Source: Alphaproteobacteria bacterium
GTDB lineage: Bacteria > Pseudomonadota > Alphaproteobacteria > Rhodobacterales > Rhodobacteraceae
Assembly (NCBI GenBank): GCA_003696705.1
Contig: RFGD01000198.1
Location: 1-15,629 of the forward strand
Reading direction: 5' to 3'
Length of the DNA stretch: 15,629 nt
Shown here: in pieces, positions 1-7,251 of the stretch
How positions within the stretch are numbered: position 1 is the first letter of the stretch
Layout of the letters: each line of letters starts with the position of its first letter
Made by a program: the position numbers and the translations under genes
The notes under the pieces: model-generated
Seen by the model: only the letters and a program-made list of their open reading frames with translations
The model's database searches: none
What the model was told of the DNA's origin: nothing

Positions 1-1
1 A

Positions 2-580
2 GCCGAAGTGCCCTGGCCCGCCGCGCGCGCCATGTGGCAGGCCCGGATCGACCGCATTGCCCAGTGGTTCGTCCAGTCCGAGAAGGCGCGTCGCGCGCGC
101 GCCGCGCCCCTTGCGCGCGAAGTGCCCGGCCGGGCCGAGATCCCCGAACTTCGCTTCACCCTGACGGGCACCGCCGACCGTATCGACCGCATGCCGGACG
201 GGCGCCTTGTCATCTATGACTACAAGACGGGCAAGGTGCCGACCAAGGAAGAGGTCAAGCACTTCGACCGCCAGCTTCTTCTCGAGGCCGCGATGGTCGA
301 GCGCGGCGCCTTCGACGGCGTCTCGGGGCGGGTCGCGTGTCTCGAATACATCGGCCTCGGCACCAAGCCGACGACCTTTCCGCTCGAGCTTGAGCCGGAC
401 GAGACGGACCGGACCTGGGACGAGTTCCGGACGCTTCTCGGGCGCTTCATCCTCGAGGGTCGCCCCTTCACTTCGCGACGGGCCATGCAGAAACGGACCG
501 ACCGCCGGGACTACGACCTGCTGGCCCGCCACGGCGAATGGGACGAGACCGACCCCCCGAAAACGGAGCGTCTTTCATGA
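2..580 (+). CDS. addB: AddB, C-terminal nuclease part (5'-truncated by window edge)
   Basis: AddB is the second subunit of the AddAB helicase-nuclease that resects double-strand breaks for RecA-dependent repair. The reading frame is open from the first bases, so the start lies upstream; about 192 residues are visible. They carry a RecB/AddB-type nuclease core: GTADRID, then the catalytic DYKTG (Asp and Lys at visible residues 73 and 75), then QLLLEAAM with the family glutamine. The tail has one cysteine only (ACLEY) and lacks the closely spaced cysteines that bind an Fe-S cluster in the Bacillus AddB tail, so I infer no cluster here. The stop codon overlaps the addA start as ATGA. An in-frame GTG at position 8 could be miscalled as a start, but the addA neighbour and the missing N-terminal domains argue for truncation by the window edge. 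Confidence 0.9.
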   Translation, partial: AEVPWPAARAMWQARIDRIAQWFVQSEKARRARAAPLAREVPGRAEIPELRFTLTGTADRIDRMPDGRLVIYDYKTGKVPTKEEVKHFDRQLLLEAAMVERGAFDGVSGRVACLEYIGLGTKPTTFPLELEPDETDRTWDEFRTLLGRFILEGRPFTSRRAMQKRTDRRDYDLLARHGEWDETDPPKTERLS

Positions 581-3500
581 CTCCCCGCCATCCTGCAACC
601 GAAGCGCAGATCCGTGCCGCCGATCCGGCACGGTCGGTCTGGGTCTCGGCCAACGCCGGCTCGGGCAAGACGCGGGTGCTGACCCAGCGCGTGGCGCGGC
701 TTCTCATCGCGGGCACCGAACCGCAGCGCATCCTTTGTCTGACCTATACCAAGGCCGCCGCCGCCGAGATGCAGAACCGCCTGTTCGCGACGCTTGGCGG
801 CTGGGCGATGTTGCCCGACGCCGAGCTTCGCGCGGCGCTGGACGAGCTCGGCCTCGACCCGCGGGACAACACGGCCGCGGTCCGGCGGCGGGCCCGCACG
901 CTCTTCGCCCGCGCCATCGAGACGCCGGGCGGGCTGAAGATCCAGACGATCCATTCATTCTGCGCCGCGCTTCTGCGCCGCTTCCCGGTCGAGGCCGGGG
1001 TCTCTCCGCGCTTCGAGGAAATGGACACGCTGGCCATGCGTCGTCTGGTCGAGCATGTGCTCGACCGCATGGCCGAGGGCGAGGGCCGCGACAGCCTTGT
1101 GGCACTGGCCGAGGTCCTGCCGGGGGACGCGGCGATCGAGCGCGTCGCGATGTCGATCGCCGACCACGAGGAAGCGTTCCGCAACGCGACCGAAGACGAC
1201 CTTCGGAACCGTGCGGGACTGCGCGCCGGCGCGCCCGACATGGCCGCACTTCTGGACGAGGTATTCTCCGGCCGCGCGGCACTTCTGAAGGCGCTGTTGC
1301 AAGCGCTCGAGACCGGGTCGAAGACCGACGTGGCGGCGGCACGAAAGCTGGCAGGGATCGACCCCGATCATCCGCGTCCCGAAGATCTCCTCACGCTCGA
1401 GAGCGTCTTCCTTTACGGCCCGGACACCAAGGAACCCTTCGCCGCCAGGACCGCACGGTTCCCGACCAAGGCCACGCGCGCGCGGCTTGGGCCTGCGGCC
1501 GAGCCCTTGGCCGAATGGATGGAGCGGGTTGCAGAACTGCGCCCCATCCGTCTTGCCATCGTCGCCCACGATCGGGCCCGCCGTCTGCACCGCTTCGCGA
1601 AGCACTGCCTCGACCTTCTTGACAAGGAAAAGGGGCGGCGCGGCTGGCTTGGGTTCGGCGACCTGATCGCGCGGGCGGCCCGGCTTCTTGACGACAGCGC
1701 CATGGCGCAGTGGGTCCTCTACCGCCTCGACGGGGGCATCGACCACATCCTGGTCGACGAGGCGCAGGACACCAGTCCCGAACAATGGGCGGTGATCCGC
1801 AGCCTGGCGCGCGAATTCACGGCCGGCCACGGCGCCCGCGAGGACACCCAGAGGACGCTCTTCGTGGTCGGGGACATGAAGCAGTCCATCTATTCGTTTC
1901 AGGGGGCCGACCCTGCGGCGTTCGCCGAGAACCGAGAGCATTTCCGCGCCGCGCTCGCCCATGTGGGAACACCGCTTTCGGACAGCCAGCTCGAATATTC
2001 CTTCCGGTCGGCGCCGGCCATCCTGCGGGCGGTCGACCAGACCTTCGTCGGCGACATGACGCGCGGCGTCGAAGACAGCGTCCGCCACCGGCCCTTCCAC
2101 GACAGCGTGCCGGGAAGGGTCGATCTGTGGCCGCCGATCGCGCCGGCCGAAAAGACCCCGCCCGCGCCCTGGTCCGACCCTGTCGACACCGTCCGCCCCG
2201 AGGACCCGGCCGCACGGCTGGCCGAAACGGTCGCCGACCAGATCAAGGCGATGCTCGGCACACCGTTGGTCGACAAGGACGGCCGCACAAGAGCCATTCA
2301 CGAAGGCGACATCCTTGTCCTTCTGCGCCGGCGATCAGAGCTTTTCCACGGCATCATTCGCGCCTGCAAGGCCCGCGGGCTCGAGGTCGCCGGTGCCGAC
2401 CGGCTTCGCGTGGGCGCCGAGATCGCCGTGCGCGACCTGCGGGCGCTGCTCTCCTTCGCGGCGCTGCCCGAAGACGAGCTGTCGCTGGCCGAGGCGCTGA
2501 AATCGCCGATCCTGCGCTGGACCGAGGCCGAACTGTTCGATCTTGCGGCAAGGCGGCCCGAGGGCGAATTCCTCTGGGCGACGCTGCGCCGCCGGGCGGC
2601 CGAATTTCCCCGGACGATGGAGCTTCTGGACGACCTGCGGGCGCACGCGGACTTCGAACGCCCCTACGAGCTTCTCGAGCGCATTCTGACGCGGCACGGC
2701 GCGCGAAGGCTGATCCTCGAACGCCTGGGCCCGGAAGCCGAAGACGGCATCGACGCCCTGTTGTCGCAGGCCCTCGCCTACGAGCGGGCCGAGGTGCCGA
2801 GCCTCACGGGTTTTCTCGAGTGGATGGCCGAGGACGAACTCGAGATCAAACGCCAGCTCGACGGGGAAACGCGCCAGATCCGGGTCATGAGCGTTCACGG
2901 CGCCAAAGGCCTTGAGGCGCCGGTCGTCATCCTGCCGGACACCGCCGCGCGGCGCGCGCCGCCGGCGCCCCCGATCATCGATGTCGACGGCGTGCCCATG
3001 TTGCGCACGGGCCGGGCGGAAGCGCCGCCGCCCATCCTTGCCGCGCTCGAAGCCGAGGCGCGATCCCGCGAGGAGGAGGAGCGGCGGCTTCTCTATGTCG
3101 CCATGACGCGCGCCGAACGCTGGCTGATCGTCGCCGCCGCCGGCGACGTCGGCGCCGATGGAAAGACCTGGCACAATGTCGTTCAGGCCGGTCTCGAACG
3201 CGCCGGGGCCCTGCCCTTCGAGGCGCCGACGGGCCCGGGCCTGCGCCTTGCCGATCCCGGCTGGCCCAGCGCGGTTGACGGAGGCGGGATTTCGGAGGCC
3301 ACCGAGACGGCGCCCGCGATGCCCGACTGGCTTCGGACGCCCGCCCCGCCCGTCGCAAGACCGCCGGCGCCGCTCTCGCCCTCGGCGCTCGGCGGCGCGA
3401 AGACCCTCGGCCCGGGCGACGAGACGATCGCAGAGGGAGACGCGCGCCTCCATGGCGAGCTGGTCCACCGCCTGCTCGAGGTCCTGCCCGGCAGTGCCGT

Positions 3501-3954
3501 CGCCGACTGGAAGGCCATCGCGGCGGCCGAAGCCGAGCGCCTCGGCCTTGCCGAGGGCGCCCCGGCCGCCGCGGCACTTGACGAGGCAAGGCGGGTCCTC
3601 GAGGCGCCCTCGCTCAAGATCCTTTTCACCCCCGACGCCCTGGCCGAGGTCGAGGTTGCCGGCCGGCTGCCCGGGATCGAGCGTCCGTTCCGCGGCACGA
3701 TCGACCGCCTGGTCGCCGGCCCCGATCGCGTCCTTGTGGCCGACTTCAAGACGAACCGCCTTGTCCCCGAGCGCCCGGAGGACGTGCCGCCCGGCATCCT
3801 TGCCCAGCTTGCCGCCTATCGTGCGCTGGTGGCGCGCGTCTTCCCGGACCGGCCGGTCGAGGCGGCCGTCGTCTGGACGCGGACGGCATCCATGATGCCC
3901 ATCGATCCGAAACTTCTCGACGCCGTGCCACTTGTCGCAGATGCCACGGGTTGA
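577..3954 (+). CDS. addA: AddA, double-strand break repair helicase-nuclease
   Basis: This is a UvrD/Rep-type superfamily 1 helicase with a C-terminal RecB-like nuclease, 1125 residues, close to the usual length for alphaproteobacterial AddA. Visible motifs in order: Walker A ANAGSGKT (25-32), Walker B VDEAQD (393-398), motif III GDMKQSIYSF (432-441), motif V VMSVHGAKGLE (770-780), motif VI LYVAMTRAE (839-847). The nuclease follows: HGELVH (959-964), D1043 in GTIDR, D1056 and K1058 in DFK, and QLAAY (1077-1081), so all expected catalytic residues are present. I chose the ATG at 577 because it overlaps the addB stop as ATGA and has GGAG at 565-568, 8 nt upstream; an in-frame upstream GTG at 538 lies inside addB. 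It works in the cytoplasm with AddB on duplex ends. Expression is probably coupled to addB. Confidence 0.96.
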   Translation: MTPRHPATEAQIRAADPARSVWVSANAGSGKTRVLTQRVARLLIAGTEPQRILCLTYTKAAAAEMQNRLFATLGGWAMLPDAELRAALDELGLDPRDNTAAVRRRARTLFARAIETPGGLKIQTIHSFCAALLRRFPVEAGVSPRFEEMDTLAMRRLVEHVLDRMAEGEGRDSLVALAEVLPGDAAIERVAMSIADHEEAFRNATEDDLRNRAGLRAGAPDMAALLDEVFSGRAALLKALLQALETGSKTDVAAARKLAGIDPDHPRPEDLLTLESVFLYGPDTKEPFAARTARFPTKATRARLGPAAEPLAEWMERVAELRPIRLAIVAHDRARRLHRFAKHCLDLLDKEKGRRGWLGFGDLIARAARLLDDSAMAQWVLYRLDGGIDHILVDEAQDTSPEQWAVIRSLAREFTAGHGAREDTQRTLFVVGDMKQSIYSFQGADPAAFAENREHFRAALAHVGTPLSDSQLEYSFRSAPAILRAVDQTFVGDMTRGVEDSVRHRPFHDSVPGRVDLWPPIAPAEKTPPAPWSDPVDTVRPEDPAARLAETVADQIKAMLGTPLVDKDGRTRAIHEGDILVLLRRRSELFHGIIRACKARGLEVAGADRLRVGAEIAVRDLRALLSFAALPEDELSLAEALKSPILRWTEAELFDLAARRPEGEFLWATLRRRAAEFPRTMELLDDLRAHADFERPYELLERILTRHGARRLILERLGPEAEDGIDALLSQALAYERAEVPSLTGFLEWMAEDELEIKRQLDGETRQIRVMSVHGAKGLEAPVVILPDTAARRAPPAPPIIDVDGVPMLRTGRAEAPPPILAALEAEARSREEEERRLLYVAMTRAERWLIVAAAGDVGADGKTWHNVVQAGLERAGALPFEAPTGPGLRLADPGWPSAVDGGGISEATETAPAMPDWLRTPAPPVARPPAPLSPSALGGAKTLGPGDETIAEGDARLHGELVHRLLEVLPGSAVADWKAIAAAEAERLGLAEGAPAAAALDEARRVLEAPSLKILFTPDALAEVEVAGRLPGIERPFRGTIDRLVAGPDRVLVADFKTNRLVPERPEDVPPGILAQLAAYRALVARVFPDRPVEAAVVWTRTASMMPIDPKLLDAVPLVADATG

Positions 3955-3979
3955 CGGCACCCTCGGGCGTTCATACGTT
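3951..3979 (+). promoter_or_regulatory. Candidate sigma-70-type promoter for trxA
   Basis: TTGACG (3951-3956) is followed after 17 nt by TACGTT (3974-3979). The -35 box is a close match and the -10 box keeps only its first, second and last bases. The -35 box overlaps the addA stop codon. Transcription would start near 3986, giving a leader of about 35 nt before trxA. This is a sequence match only. Confidence 0.4.
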
Positions 3980-4020
3980 CGCCGCTGACCCAAGCATTTC
4001 GGCCATCAGGAGATGACATA

Positions 4021-4341
4021 ATGGCGACCGTTCCCGTCAGCGACCAGACATTCAAGACCGAAGTCCTCGATTCCGAAGTGCCGGTTGTCGTCGATTTCTG
4101 GGCCGAGTGGTGCGGCCCGTGCAAGATGATCGGCCCCGCCCTCGAGGAACTCTCGGACGAATACGCGGGCAAGGTCAAGATCGCGAAGGTGAACGTCGAC
4201 GAGAACCAGGCCGTCGCCGCCCAACTTGGGGTGCGCGGCATTCCCGCCCTCTTCCTTTTCAAGGACGGCAAGGTCGTCTCGAACAAGGTCGGGGCGGCAC
4301 CGAAGGCGGCGCTGAAGACCTGGATCGACCAGTCGATCTGA
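4021..4341 (+). CDS. trxA: Thioredoxin 1
   Basis: A 106-residue thioredoxin of normal length. The redox motif WCGPC is at residues 30-34, the buried Asp at D25 in VVDFW, and the cis-proline at P75 in GIPALFLF. It is a cytoplasmic disulfide reductase, normally recharged by NADPH-thioredoxin reductase, serving for example ribonucleotide reductase and peroxiredoxins. The start is well supported by AGGAGA at 4008-4013, 7 nt upstream of the ATG. It sits 66 bp after addA with a candidate promoter of its own, and a strong hairpin lies 26 bp after its stop. It could therefore be made both from readthrough of addBA and from its own start. To my knowledge the addB-addA-trxA order is common in Rhodobacterales. 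Confidence 0.97.
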   Translation: MATVPVSDQTFKTEVLDSEVPVVVDFWAEWCGPCKMIGPALEELSDEYAGKVKIAKVNVDENQAVAAQLGVRGIPALFLFKDGKVVSNKVGAAPKAALKTWIDQSI

Positions 4342-4367
4342 CCCCGGCCGGCAGCAGCCAGGACAGG

Positions 4368-4395
4368 AAGAGGCGTCCCCGGGGCGCCTCTTGCC
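4368..4395 (+). terminator. Hairpin terminator after trxA
   Basis: AAGAGGCG (4368-4375) and CGCCTCTT (4385-4392) form a perfect 8-bp stem around a 9-nt loop that is itself CCCC/GGGG-rich. It begins 26 bp after the trxA stop. The T-run after it is short (CTT, then GCCCGTTT), as is common in GC-rich genomes. It probably ends the addB-addA-trxA transcript and makes an upstream start of the next gene (TTG at 4391) implausible. Confidence 0.75.
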
Positions 4396-4415
4396 CGTTT
4401 CGGGGGCGGTTGCGC

Positions 4416-4444
4416 TCCACATCCCGGGCAAAGCCGCGTATCCT
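4416..4444 (+). promoter_or_regulatory. Candidate promoter for the PBP gene
   Basis: TCCACA (4416-4421), a 17-nt spacer, then TATCCT (4439-4444); each box matches 4 of 6 consensus bases. It lies between the trxA terminator and the gene. Transcription would start near 4451, just ahead of a GC hairpin, leaving a leader of roughly 40 nt to the TTG start at 4490. Confidence 0.4.
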
Positions 4445-4454
4445 GCAGCGAATG

Positions 4455-4472
4455 CCGGCGGTCCGCCGCCGG
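4455..4472 (+). promoter_or_regulatory. GC hairpin with UCCG loop in the PBP leader
   Basis: CCGGCGG (4455-4461) pairs perfectly with CCGCCGG (4466-4472) around the 4-nt loop TCCG, a member of the very stable UNCG tetraloop class in RNA. It ends 17 nt before the chosen TTG start. It may stabilise the 5' end or shape translation; no function is shown. Confidence 0.5.
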
Positions 4473-4489
4473 ACGAACTGGGGCTGAAG

Positions 4490-6580
4490 TTGAGCAAGCA
4501 GGCACGAAAGCCTTCCGGAAAGGGTCGCCGGCGCCGTCAGCCGCGCCGATCGCTCGGCGCGCGGGTCAGGGCCGGCTTCGGTGCGCTCGTGCGTGCGGCG
4601 CTGCGTCTCGTCTGGGCCATCGGCTGGCGCACCGGCCTGGTGGCGACCTTCGTCGTGGCGTTGTCCGCGCTCTATTTCTATGTCCAGCTTCCGCCCGTCA
4701 GCCAGGTCGTCGATGGCCGCGCGCGCGGCTCGGTCACCATGCTCGACCGCGACGGCAACGTGTTCGCCTGGCGGGGCGAGCAGTTCGGCGGGCCGATCAC
4801 GCCGGCAACGGTGTCGCCACATCTGGTCCACGCCATCCTTGCGACCGAGGACCGCGGCTTCTATCGCCACTTCGGCATCAGCCCGCGGGGCATCCTTCTG
4901 GCCATGGTCATCAACCTGCGTGAAGGCCGCGGCCCGTTCGAGGGCAACGGCGGCTCGACCATCACGCAGCAGGTGGCGAAACTTCTGTGCCTTGGCCGGC
5001 CATACGACCCCGCGTCCGGAAAGACCGAGGCGGAATACGAGCGCGAATGCCGCCGCACGACGCTGTGGCGCAAGCTCAAGGAAGTGCCCTTCGCCTTCGC
5101 CATGGAGGCGCGCTACTCGAAGGACGAGATCCTGACGATCTACCTCAACCGGGCCTATCTCGGCGCCGGCACGCGGGGGTTCGAGGCCGCCTCGGAACGG
5201 TATTTCGGCAAGTCGGCGGCCGAGCTGTCGATCTCCGAAGCGGCAATGCTGGCGGGACTTCTGAAGGCCCCGTCCTACTATGCGCCGACCGCCAACCTCG
5301 AGCGTGCACGCGCCCGCGCCAACCTTGTCATCGGGCTCATGGAAGATGCCGGGTTCCTGTCCCGCGAAGAGGCCGATCGCGCCCGCGCGGCGCCGGCAAG
5401 CTTGTCGCAGGCGGCCCGGCAGCGTGTCGGCGGCTACTTCGCCGACTGGGTCATGAGCCAGGGCCCCGACTTCCTGACGCAGCGCACGACCGAGGACGTC
5501 GTGATCCGCACGACCTTCGACCCGCAGATCCAGGCCGCTGCCGAGGAGGCCCTGCGCTGGGTGTTCGAGAACAAGGTTCGCGAGGGGTCGAAGGCCCAGG
5601 CGGCGATCGTCGTGATGTCCGCCGACGGCGCCGTTCGCGCCATGGTGGGGGGGCGGGACACCGCCGGCGTGGCCGGCATGTTCAACCGTGCGACGCAGGC
5701 GCGCCGTCAGACCGGGTCCGCCTTCAAGCCCTTCGTCTATGCCGCGGCCCTTGATCTTGGCTATCGCTTCGACAGCGTCGTCGAGGATGCGCCGATCTCG
5801 CTTCGCATCCCCGGTTCCGGCACCTGGTCGCCCAGGAACTATGACGGCGAGTACCGGGGGCCGGTGACGCTGACCGACGCGCTCAGGCTGTCGCTCAACA
5901 CGGTGGCCGTGCGCGTGGCCACCGACATCGGGCTCGAAAACGTCAGGAAGGTCGCCGAAGGCTTCGGCCTGTCATCGGATTTGGCGGCCGGACCGGCGCT
6001 GGCCCTTGGCGCGTCCGAGGCAACGCTTCTCGAGATGACCGGGGCCTATGCCGGCATCCTCAACGGGGGCAGCGCGGTCGCGCCCTACGGCCTTGTCGAG
6101 CTTCGCCTGCGTGGCGACGACGCACCGCTGATGGGCCAGGGCGGCGGCATGCGCGAACGCGTCATCTCGAAGGAGGCGGCGCGTCAGCTCGTCTACATGA
6201 TGCACCGGGTCGTGACCGACGGCACCGGACGTCGGGCGGCGCTTCCCGACCGACCGGCCGCCGGCAAGACGGGCACGACGCAGGCCGCGCGCGACGCCTG
6301 GTTCATCGGCTTCACGGCCGACTATGTCGCCGGGGTATGGATGGGATATGACGACAACACGCCGCTGACGGGCGTGACCGGCGGCGGCCTGCCGGCCGAA
6401 ATCTGGCGAGAGACGATGGTCCGCCTGCACAAGGGCCTGCCGCCGCGCCCGCTTCCGATGATCGACCCCGCCCGCGAAGCCGGCGGACAGATCGCGCGCG
6501 ATGGCCGCAGGCGCGGACCCGACCCCTTCGAGCGAATCCTGCGCGACGTTCTGGGCGAACTCTTCCGCTCGAAGCGCTAG
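4490..6580 (+). CDS. Class A penicillin-binding protein (PBP1A-like, transglycosylase/transpeptidase)
   Basis: This bifunctional inner-membrane enzyme polymerises glycan strands from lipid II and cross-links peptides in the periplasm; 696 residues with this start. A very basic N-terminus (GKGRRRRQPRR) precedes one membrane anchor at about 49-68. The GT51 domain shows ATEDRGFYRHFG with catalytic E120, NGGSTITQQ (153-160), then ILTIYLNRAYLG and SEAAMLAGLLKAP. The transpeptidase domain shows SAFK (S410, K413), SLN (S468, N470) and KTGTT (593-597). All catalytic residues are intact. I placed the start at TTG 4490: no in-frame ATG occurs until after the membrane segment, and upstream alternatives run into the trxA terminator. 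GGGG at 4480-4483 is a weak ribosome site. A longer N-terminus cannot be excluded. It is likely transcribed alone, with a convergent neighbour behind it. Confidence 0.93.
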   Translation: MSKQARKPSGKGRRRRQPRRSLGARVRAGFGALVRAALRLVWAIGWRTGLVATFVVALSALYFYVQLPPVSQVVDGRARGSVTMLDRDGNVFAWRGEQFGGPITPATVSPHLVHAILATEDRGFYRHFGISPRGILLAMVINLREGRGPFEGNGGSTITQQVAKLLCLGRPYDPASGKTEAEYERECRRTTLWRKLKEVPFAFAMEARYSKDEILTIYLNRAYLGAGTRGFEAASERYFGKSAAELSISEAAMLAGLLKAPSYYAPTANLERARARANLVIGLMEDAGFLSREEADRARAAPASLSQAARQRVGGYFADWVMSQGPDFLTQRTTEDVVIRTTFDPQIQAAAEEALRWVFENKVREGSKAQAAIVVMSADGAVRAMVGGRDTAGVAGMFNRATQARRQTGSAFKPFVYAAALDLGYRFDSVVEDAPISLRIPGSGTWSPRNYDGEYRGPVTLTDALRLSLNTVAVRVATDIGLENVRKVAEGFGLSSDLAAGPALALGASEATLLEMTGAYAGILNGGSAVAPYGLVELRLRGDDAPLMGQGGGMRERVISKEAARQLVYMMHRVVTDGTGRRAALPDRPAAGKTGTTQAARDAWFIGFTADYVAGVWMGYDDNTPLTGVTGGGLPAEIWRETMVRLHKGLPPRPLPMIDPAREAGGQIARDGRRRGPDPFERILRDVLGELFRSKR

Positions 6581-6581
6581 G

Positions 6582-6610
6582 CCGGCGGCGTCGCGTTCCG
6601 ACGCCACCGG
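6582..6610. terminator. Probable bidirectional terminator hairpin between convergent genes
   Basis: In the 41-bp gap between the converging PBP and mlaC-like genes, 6582-6593 pairs with 6599-6610 in a 12-bp stem with one C-A mismatch and the 5-nt loop CGTTC. The innermost 7 bp (GGCGTCG/CGACGCC) are perfect. No T-run follows on either strand, so efficiency is uncertain, but position and symmetry fit a shared terminator. Confidence 0.6.
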
Positions 6611-6621
6611 GCCGTGCGGCC

Positions 6622-7251
6622 TCAGGCGGCCTTTCGAAGATCCTGTATCAGAAGATCGATGTTGCCGCGCCGCTGTTCGAGCATGGCCTGGATCTCGGTG
6701 CGTTCGGTGGCCAGCATGTTCACCCCCTCGATGATGAGATTGAAGAACAGCGGCCGCCCGCGCTTGTCCGAAACGAGGAAACGCACCTCGAACGGCTCTT
6801 CGCCGCGAAGGCGGGCAATGGTGATGACTTCGTAGAAGGACTTGACCTTGCGCGTGTCCCTGACCTCGATCGCCCCGCCGATGAACTGACGGAACCGGCT
6901 GCCGTACTTGCGCGAGATATAGTCCTTGAAGGCTTCGACATAGGCCGCGCGCTGCGCCGGTGTCGCCCGGCGCCACGCCACCCCAAGCGCGCTTTGCGCC
7001 ACGATGGGCACGTCGGCATATTTCTCCATGATCCGGCGGAAATCCCGGTACATGGCTTCTTCGCTCTTGCCTGAGTTGATGACCTCGTTGATCTCGGACA
7101 CGACCTGGTCGATCAGCCGACGGGCATCCTCGAGCGTGAGTTCCGCCCGCGCGGCGCCAGGCACAAGGGCTGCTGCCCCAAGTCCCACGATGCCGGCAAG
7201 AAACAGGCGGCGGTCACTGCGCGGCATAGGGGTCTGCGTAGGTGTCTGCAT
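6622..7251 (-). CDS. mlaC: MlaC-like phospholipid-transport substrate-binding protein
   Basis: MlaC/Ttg2D proteins shuttle phospholipid in the periplasm between an outer-membrane MlaA complex and the inner-membrane MlaFED ABC transporter. The product is 209 residues from the chosen start. RSDRRLFLAG (twin Arg at 14-15), a hydrophobic stretch and ARA before Glu37 look like a Tat-type signal. The mature part has family blocks such as ADVPIVAQSALGVAWRRATP, FKDYISRKYGSRF and LIIEGVNMLATER. Two starts compete: ATG at 7251, with GAGG 6 nt upstream, and ATG at 7227, with no ribosome site, giving 201 residues. I favour 7251. Either way it overlaps the end of the MlaA gene (38 or 14 nt), so translation is probably coupled. 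Symbol is by family resemblance. Confidence 0.88.
   Translation of the reverse strand: MQTPTQTPMPRSDRRLFLAGIVGLGAAALVPGAARAELTLEDARRLIDQVVSEINEVINSGKSEEAMYRDFRRIMEKYADVPIVAQSALGVAWRRATPAQRAAYVEAFKDYISRKYGSRFRQFIGGAIEVRDTRKVKSFYEVITIARLRGEEPFEVRFLVSDKRGRPLFFNLIIEGVNMLATERTEIQAMLEQRRGNIDLLIQDLRKAA

Noticed and set aside
207..1622. A 471-codon plus-strand frame across the addB/addA junction
   Set aside because: Its Arg/Ser/Pro-rich translation has no domain and it conflicts with two clearly coding frames.
4391..4489. N-terminal extension of the PBP starting at TTG 4391
   Set aside because: It would begin inside the right arm of the trxA terminator and before the candidate promoter, and adds 33 residues with no PBP similarity that I can see.
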